A DNA stretch of 43,847 bases from an archaeon. GTDB taxonomy: Archaea > Asgardarchaeota > Heimdallarchaeia > Heimdallarchaeales > Kariarchaeaceae. How positions within the stretch are numbered: position 1 is the first letter of the stretch; every line of letters starts with the position of its first letter. The stretch lies in NCBI GenBank assembly GCA_024280435.1, contig JAJRQD010000216.1, positions 1 through 43,847 of the forward strand, read 5' to 3'. Under the pieces are notes generated by a model that saw nothing but the letters and a program-made list of their open reading frames with translations, was not told the origin of the DNA and did no database searches. Below, in pieces: positions 39,024 to 43,847 of this stretch. Position numbers and translations under genes: made by a program.

Positions 39024-40091
39024 ATGAAAGAGGCCTATCAGTTACTTGCAGAAACATTACATAGAATTCCACAGGGATTTAATATGGATGAGGGTGGTTT
39101 GTATTTGAAAGTATTAAAATGGATTTTTACAGAAGAAGAGGCAACAATTGCATATCAGATGAAATTGATTCCAGAAACACCTGAAAAGATAGCCAAAAGA
39201 ACTAAAATGAATATTGAATATATTAATAAAATGTTACCAATAATGGATAAGAAAGGCCAGATCATCTCATATCGTGGAAAAACAAAATATGGATTGATGC
39301 CATTTGTTGTGGGTATATATGAGGAACAGCTTGATAGAATGGATGCAGAGTTTGCCAAATTAACAGAGGAATATTTCAAAGAAAGTAAATTCACAGAATT
39401 ATTTGGTAGCAAACCTGAGATATTCAAAATTATTCCAGTGAATAAAGTAATATCAACTGAAATATCTATATTTCCATATCAAGATGCAGAGGAGATCGTT
39501 AATAATGCCAACTCATGGGGAGTTAGAGAATGTATTTGCAAAAAACAGCAGGAATTACTGGAAAATGGATGTGAATACTCAAAAAATGTTTGTATCAGTC
39601 TTAGCCGTAAGAATAATGCCTTCACTGATGAAACAATATCCAAGCCTATTTCAAAGGAGAGAGCAGTATTATTGTTGAGAGAAGCTGAGGAAGAGGGACT
39701 TATTCATTCAACTATGAATGTAGAGACAGGGCATGGTTATATTTGCAACTGCTGTTCATGCTGTTGTGGTGTACTCAGAGGTCTAACCGAATATGATCAA
39801 CCAAATGCTTTTGTCAATTCAGATTATATAATTGAGGTAACAAATGATGATTGTATTGCCTGTGAGATTTGTGTGGACAGATGTCAGTTCGAAGCATTGA
39901 CAGTGAATGATTTCTGTGAGGTTGATCTTGGTAAATGCGTAGGTTGTGGAGTATGTGCAGTAACCTGTGATGAGGGGGCATTGATGTTAATTCCAAGAGA
40001 TAAAATTAAGAAACCATCCAAGAATATGTTAACATGGATGCTGAAGAAATCATGGAAAAGAAGAGTTAATCCAAGAAAAGCATTCAAATAG
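39024..40091 (+). CDS. 4Fe-4S ferredoxin-domain protein with N-terminal winged-helix-like region
   Basis: CICKKQQELLENGCEYSKNVC, CNCCSCCCGVLRG, two ferredoxin motifs CIACEICVDRCQFEAL and CVGCGVCAVTCDEGAL; N-terminal IAKRTKMNIEYINKMLPIMDKKGQIISYRG wHTH-like. Confidence 0.85.
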   Translation: MKEAYQLLAETLHRIPQGFNMDEGGLYLKVLKWIFTEEEATIAYQMKLIPETPEKIAKRTKMNIEYINKMLPIMDKKGQIISYRGKTKYGLMPFVVGIYEEQLDRMDAEFAKLTEEYFKESKFTELFGSKPEIFKIIPVNKVISTEISIFPYQDAEEIVNNANSWGVRECICKKQQELLENGCEYSKNVCISLSRKNNAFTDETISKPISKERAVLLLREAEEEGLIHSTMNVETGHGYICNCCSCCCGVLRGLTEYDQPNAFVNSDYIIEVTNDDCIACEICVDRCQFEALTVNDFCEVDLGKCVGCGVCAVTCDEGALMLIPRDKIKKPSKNMLTWMLKKSWKRRVNPRKAFK

Positions 40092-40189
40092 TTTTTAAAA
40101 ATTTATACTATCAAATAAATATGATTTATCTAGCAATATTCCATAAGAACCGGGATATATTTTTTTTATTAAGCCGAATTTATATATTC

Positions 40190-41032
40190 ATGGTAGATAT
40201 AAAAGCAATACCACAGGAAATACTAGATAATCTACCAATGGCCATCTCAGTTCAGACAAATCATAGAGAGGTTATTTACGAGAATTCAGCAATGAAAAAT
40301 ATTTTTGGAGATCATACAGGTAGAAAATGCTATCAAAGATGGGATTATCTTGTACCTGAAGGTATTCCAGATATATGCATAGATTGTCCTGGAAAAATAT
40401 CTCTTGAAGATCAGAAAGAGCATTCTATACTGAGAAAGACAAAGGATAAAGATGGTAATGATTTATTTATTAAGATAACTCATATTCCATTAACAGATCA
40501 AAATGATGAAGTTACACGATTTATTGAAGTAGTACATAATATGACAATCGAGGAAAAGAAAATTATTGCTTTGAAACAAATGGATAAAATAGATGATATA
40601 CATCTCACATTGACTAGATTTGGCAAATTGGGAGGTGAGACAATATCATACACTGATAATAATATTCTTGATAGTAATTTGAAGCGTATTCAATTAACTG
40701 TATTCTGGTTTGCATCAATAGGCCAGGGAAATAATTTCAATCATGGTTTTTTCGGACCCCTTCCATTATTAGATGAGATGAGCCATATCTCATATGCATA
40801 CTCTTTCTCAATGAATTGTGATAATGGTGACCCTAGATTTAAAGGTAAAGAGATATTGCTTTTATTAATAGCAACAGATAGGTATAATGACAAGCTATTT
40901 AACAAAAGAGAAATTATATTTGAATATCTTAACAAGTATTTTGAGAGTTACAACAGAGTTGAGGAGATCAAATATTCTGATATGAATGATTTCAAAAATC
41001 AGTTCATTGAATTTTTAAAATACAAAAATTAA
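40190..41032 (+). CDS. PAS-domain protein with C-terminal domain of possible longin/roadblock-like type
   Basis: PAS-like IPQEILDNLPMAISVQTNHREVIYENSAMKNIFGDHTGRKCYQRW; C-terminal IQLTVFWFASIGQG...KEILLLLIATDRYNDKLFNKREIIFEYLNKYFE. Start placed at MVDIKAIP; track ORF starts at 40121. Confidence 0.6.
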   Translation: MVDIKAIPQEILDNLPMAISVQTNHREVIYENSAMKNIFGDHTGRKCYQRWDYLVPEGIPDICIDCPGKISLEDQKEHSILRKTKDKDGNDLFIKITHIPLTDQNDEVTRFIEVVHNMTIEEKKIIALKQMDKIDDIHLTLTRFGKLGGETISYTDNNILDSNLKRIQLTVFWFASIGQGNNFNHGFFGPLPLLDEMSHISYAYSFSMNCDNGDPRFKGKEILLLLIATDRYNDKLFNKREIIFEYLNKYFESYNRVEEIKYSDMNDFKNQFIEFLKYKN

Positions 41033-41046
41033 ATTCTGAAATAATA

Positions 41047-41892
41047 ATGTTTACAGTCAAAATTTATAAAGAAATACTCTGTTATGTAATTGTGACAATT
41101 AAAAGACGCACTTTACTCAAAGTGTATCAAAGAGAGATATTTATACGGCTCAAAGCATTCAGAATATTCTTTCTTATGTTTTTTTCTCTGATTTTCATTG
41201 GTGCAGGTGTGCTAAGTGATAGAATGAACTTGCCATTTGTATATGCGATGTATGAGATATTTGCTATGTTTTTCTTTGCAACAGATCTGAACTATCCATT
41301 TAATGATCCATTATTACAACTATTATGGTTTATATTTCCATTTTTTGGATTAATGATACTGGTAGATGGATTATCAAGCCTTGGTACCGCATTGAAATTC
41401 AGTGATCAATTGTCTAGTGAGTGGAATATTGAAATGGCAAATTTAATGAATAATCATATTATTATTGTTGGAATAGGAAACGTAGGCTTCAAATTATTGA
41501 AGCAATTGAAAGATTATGATGTGGTTGCAATTGATAAATTCGATGAAAAAGGAAGGGATGAGGAAGTATTTGAATACAAAACAATAAATCATCTACCTTT
41601 TATCAGAGGTGATGCAACCAGAACCAAAATACTTGAGGATGCAGGAATAGATAAAGCCAGTGCAATAATTATTTTGATAGATAATGATTTGCTTAATATC
41701 AAGATTGCATTATTAGCCAAAAAACTTAATCCAGAGATAAAAACTATTGTAAGAATGTTCGATATTGAATTTGGAAGGGATATCAAGGATAAAATGGAGA
41801 TAGATGCAGTTATATCAACCTCAAGTATCTCAATACCTTATTTCATTGACGCAATAAATGAAAATATTAAATTAGAAAAAAGTTCAGAATAG
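41047..41892 (+). CDS. Membrane protein with TrkA-N (RCK) NAD-binding domain, putative potassium-channel-like
   Basis: Two to three N-terminal TM helices then NHIIIVGIGNVGFKLLKQLKDYDVVAIDK...FIRGDATRTKILEDAGIDKASAIIILIDNDLLNIKIALLAKKLNP. Confidence 0.82.
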   Translation: MFTVKIYKEILCYVIVTIKRRTLLKVYQREIFIRLKAFRIFFLMFFSLIFIGAGVLSDRMNLPFVYAMYEIFAMFFFATDLNYPFNDPLLQLLWFIFPFFGLMILVDGLSSLGTALKFSDQLSSEWNIEMANLMNNHIIIVGIGNVGFKLLKQLKDYDVVAIDKFDEKGRDEEVFEYKTINHLPFIRGDATRTKILEDAGIDKASAIIILIDNDLLNIKIALLAKKLNPEIKTIVRMFDIEFGRDIKDKMEIDAVISTSSISIPYFIDAINENIKLEKSSE

Positions 41893-41911
41893 TAACTCTC
41901 AAATCGGAGTA

Positions 41912-42322
41912 TTGAAATATGGAATTATGAGCGATTGGAACAGCATAGATACACCATATGATGAGATCTTGAATGATTTACCAGAGGACATGCGAGATAA
42001 TTTCCCTGATGTTGATATTATTGTACAGAGTGGAGAAACTATAATTCTGAATTTTAACTCTATCATAACACAAATAAAAAGGGAGAGTAACCATTTAAAA
42101 AAATTTATATCCTCTGAACTTGGTGTTAAAACCAGTATTAAAGGTACTCAGCTTGTGATCAAATCCAAATTGGATAAAAATAGGATCACTCAAACACTTA
42201 AGATTTATATTGATAAATTTATTATTTGTGATAATTGTGGAAAGCCAGATACAATACTTAAAGGAAATAAGAAAAATATGAAAATTACATGTGCAGCTTG
42301 TGGATATTCAAAAAATCTATGA
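41912..42322 (+). CDS. Translation initiation factor aIF2 beta subunit
   Basis: 136 aa; IITQIKRESNHLKKFISSELGVKTSIKGTQLVIKSKL, zinc ribbon CDNCGKPDTILKGNKKNMKITCAACGY. Confidence 0.85.
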   Translation: MKYGIMSDWNSIDTPYDEILNDLPEDMRDNFPDVDIIVQSGETIILNFNSIITQIKRESNHLKKFISSELGVKTSIKGTQLVIKSKLDKNRITQTLKIYIDKFIICDNCGKPDTILKGNKKNMKITCAACGYSKNL

Positions 42323-42730
42323 TTTGCTATCAAGATACTCAAATACGTCATGTGCCACTTTCAACGCATCAAGTGCAAGTGGATATCCGATATACATTGC
42401 CAGGTGTAGGATTAGTTCTTTTATCTCTGTTCGTGTCAAGCCTACTTTAATACCTGCAAGAATATGTGATTTTAACTGGGGCTTCAAATTCAGCTGTGCA
42501 AGAACACTGATTGCAGCGATCTCTCTTGATTTAATATCCAATCCTTTTCTTGGATAGACAGAGCCATATGGTATTTCCTTCACAAAAGATGCAAATACGG
42601 GATCCATTTTATCAATACCTGTAATTATACTCTGCCAATTTTTTCCATACATTATCTCTCCGATCTCATTTGATTGCGTGATTCTATTTTCATGATCTGG
42701 AATATTCATAATACTAAAATTTATAGTCAT
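42317..42730 (-). CDS. Carboxymuconolactone decarboxylase (AhpD-like) family protein
   Basis: MDPVFASFVKEIPYGSVYPRKGLDIKSREIAAISVLAQLNLKPQLKSHILAGIKVGLTRTEIKELILHLAMYIGYPLALDALKVAHDVF. Confidence 0.88.
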   Translation of the reverse strand: MTINFSIMNIPDHENRITQSNEIGEIMYGKNWQSIITGIDKMDPVFASFVKEIPYGSVYPRKGLDIKSREIAAISVLAQLNLKPQLKSHILAGIKVGLTRTEIKELILHLAMYIGYPLALDALKVAHDVFEYLDSKS

Positions 42731-42926
42731 TTCTAAAATATAATGCTATTAACTATTATTACATATATCTGTTTAATTAAATTTGTTGTATTAATTCAAT
42801 TCTATCCTTTTTCTAGCATCATTGAAATCGTATTGAAGTAATAAATTTTTATGATTTCATTCTAATTTAGAATTAACAAAAAAATCAATTTTTATATAAT
42901 ACTATATTAACATCAATAGAAATATT

Positions 42927-43847
42927 ATGAAAGTCTTACATGTAGTTGGCAAGAAGATTGAGGAACAAAAGCCAAATGGTGATATTTATACTTTTATAGA
43001 CGGAGATGTTTATGTCGTCGATAACGGTATGGAAATTTATATCTGGTTGGGAAAAGATTGCTCAGTTGATGAAAAAACAGTTGGTGCATGGATTGCAAAT
43101 AAACTGGATAACACTGAAAGAGGTGGAGAGCCCAAGGTTGTCACAGTTCTTGAGGGAAAGGAGACTGCGGAATTCAAATCACTACTAAATTTCAAGGTAA
43201 TTGATGATGACACCCCTGGATTTTTGAGAGCAGCTGAACTAGATATGGTTGAATATAAATTATTCAGAATATATACCAAAGAAGAGACTGTATCATTTGA
43301 TGAGGCATTTATGGAGGAAGTAACTCTTGATAAAGCTAGTTTGAAATCAGAGGATGCCTTTGTTCTCGATGGCAATGAAGCTGTTTACCTGTGGATTGGT
43401 AAAAATGCCAATAGGGAGGAAAGGATCGAGGGACAGAAAGTATTACAAAAAATAGATGCTTCAAGAAATTATTTACCATTACAATACACAATTTATGAGG
43501 ATGAAGGTTCAAAATCTGAGAAAGCATTTTATGAATTTTTATCAAAAGCAAAATCATCAGGGCCTGTGGTCTCTGTAGAAGATCAAAGGGAGCTTGAGTA
43601 TCGACCAGAAGAGGCTCAAACTGCCGATGAACACAAAGCTGAAGTAGACAAGAGTTTTGATAATGCAGATCCAAATGATCCACGTGCAAGAGAAATAGTC
43701 AAAACAGTTGATTCAGTTCCACAAGAAAAAAGGGATGCAATAAATATGTCAGAAGAAGATAAATCAGAATTAACAGCAGCACCAGTTGCAAATATAGATG
43801 CTGCAAAAAAAGCCGAAGAAGAGAAATTAGCTGCTGAGGAAGCAAGA
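42927..43847 (+). CDS. Gelsolin-like protein with two gelsolin repeats and acidic C-terminal tail (3' end truncated by window)
   Basis: ATG at 42927, open to window end (307 codons). Repeats: DVYVVDNGMEIYIWLGKDCSVDEKTVGAWIANKLDN and DAFVLDGNEAVYLWIGKNANREERIEGQKVLQKIDA. Absent from the ORF track because no stop lies in the window. Confidence 0.9.
   Translation, partial: MKVLHVVGKKIEEQKPNGDIYTFIDGDVYVVDNGMEIYIWLGKDCSVDEKTVGAWIANKLDNTERGGEPKVVTVLEGKETAEFKSLLNFKVIDDDTPGFLRAAELDMVEYKLFRIYTKEETVSFDEAFMEEVTLDKASLKSEDAFVLDGNEAVYLWIGKNANREERIEGQKVLQKIDASRNYLPLQYTIYEDEGSKSEKAFYEFLSKAKSSGPVVSVEDQRELEYRPEEAQTADEHKAEVDKSFDNADPNDPRAREIVKTVDSVPQEKRDAINMSEEDKSELTAAPVANIDAAKKAEEEKLAAEEAR

Noticed and set aside
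39814-40087. Minus-strand ORFs opposite the ferredoxin-domain gene
   Set aside because: Antisense to a clear 4Fe-4S coding sequence; His/Pro-rich translations are shadows of the Cys-rich sense codons.

Overview
AT-rich archaeal contig, most consistent with an Asgard archaeon: it carries a two-domain gelsolin-like protein, a Ras/Rab-like small GTPase, aIF1/SUI1, aIF2-beta and a type II methionine aminopeptidase, beside ordinary metabolic genes (formate dehydrogenase-like molybdoprotein, indolepyruvate:ferredoxin oxidoreductase IorAB, lactate permease, LDH2/MDH2 dehydrogenase). All calls come from reading translations; no searches were run. The observations I rate highest are: (1) a 1387-codon surface-protein ORF whose first ~114 codons look like a TnpB (IS200/IS605 OrfB) remnant fused in frame, in place of a signal peptide; (2) a Rab-like GTPase with Glu at the switch II catalytic Gln position, co-directional with a GAF/PAS sensor whose C-terminus may be longin-like; (3) an SDR/epimerase fold interrupted by two different minisatellite-encoded repeat blocks; (4) a low-molecular-weight phosphatase interrupted by one in-frame TAG; (5) a frameshifted AhpD/CMD-family pseudogene; and (6) a secreted LTD-EEP-FN3x3-LTD nuclease with recently duplicated FN3 units. 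The ORF track misses two genes truncated by the window edges: formate dehydrogenase at the left and gelsolin at the right. No tRNA, rRNA or CRISPR array was recognised.
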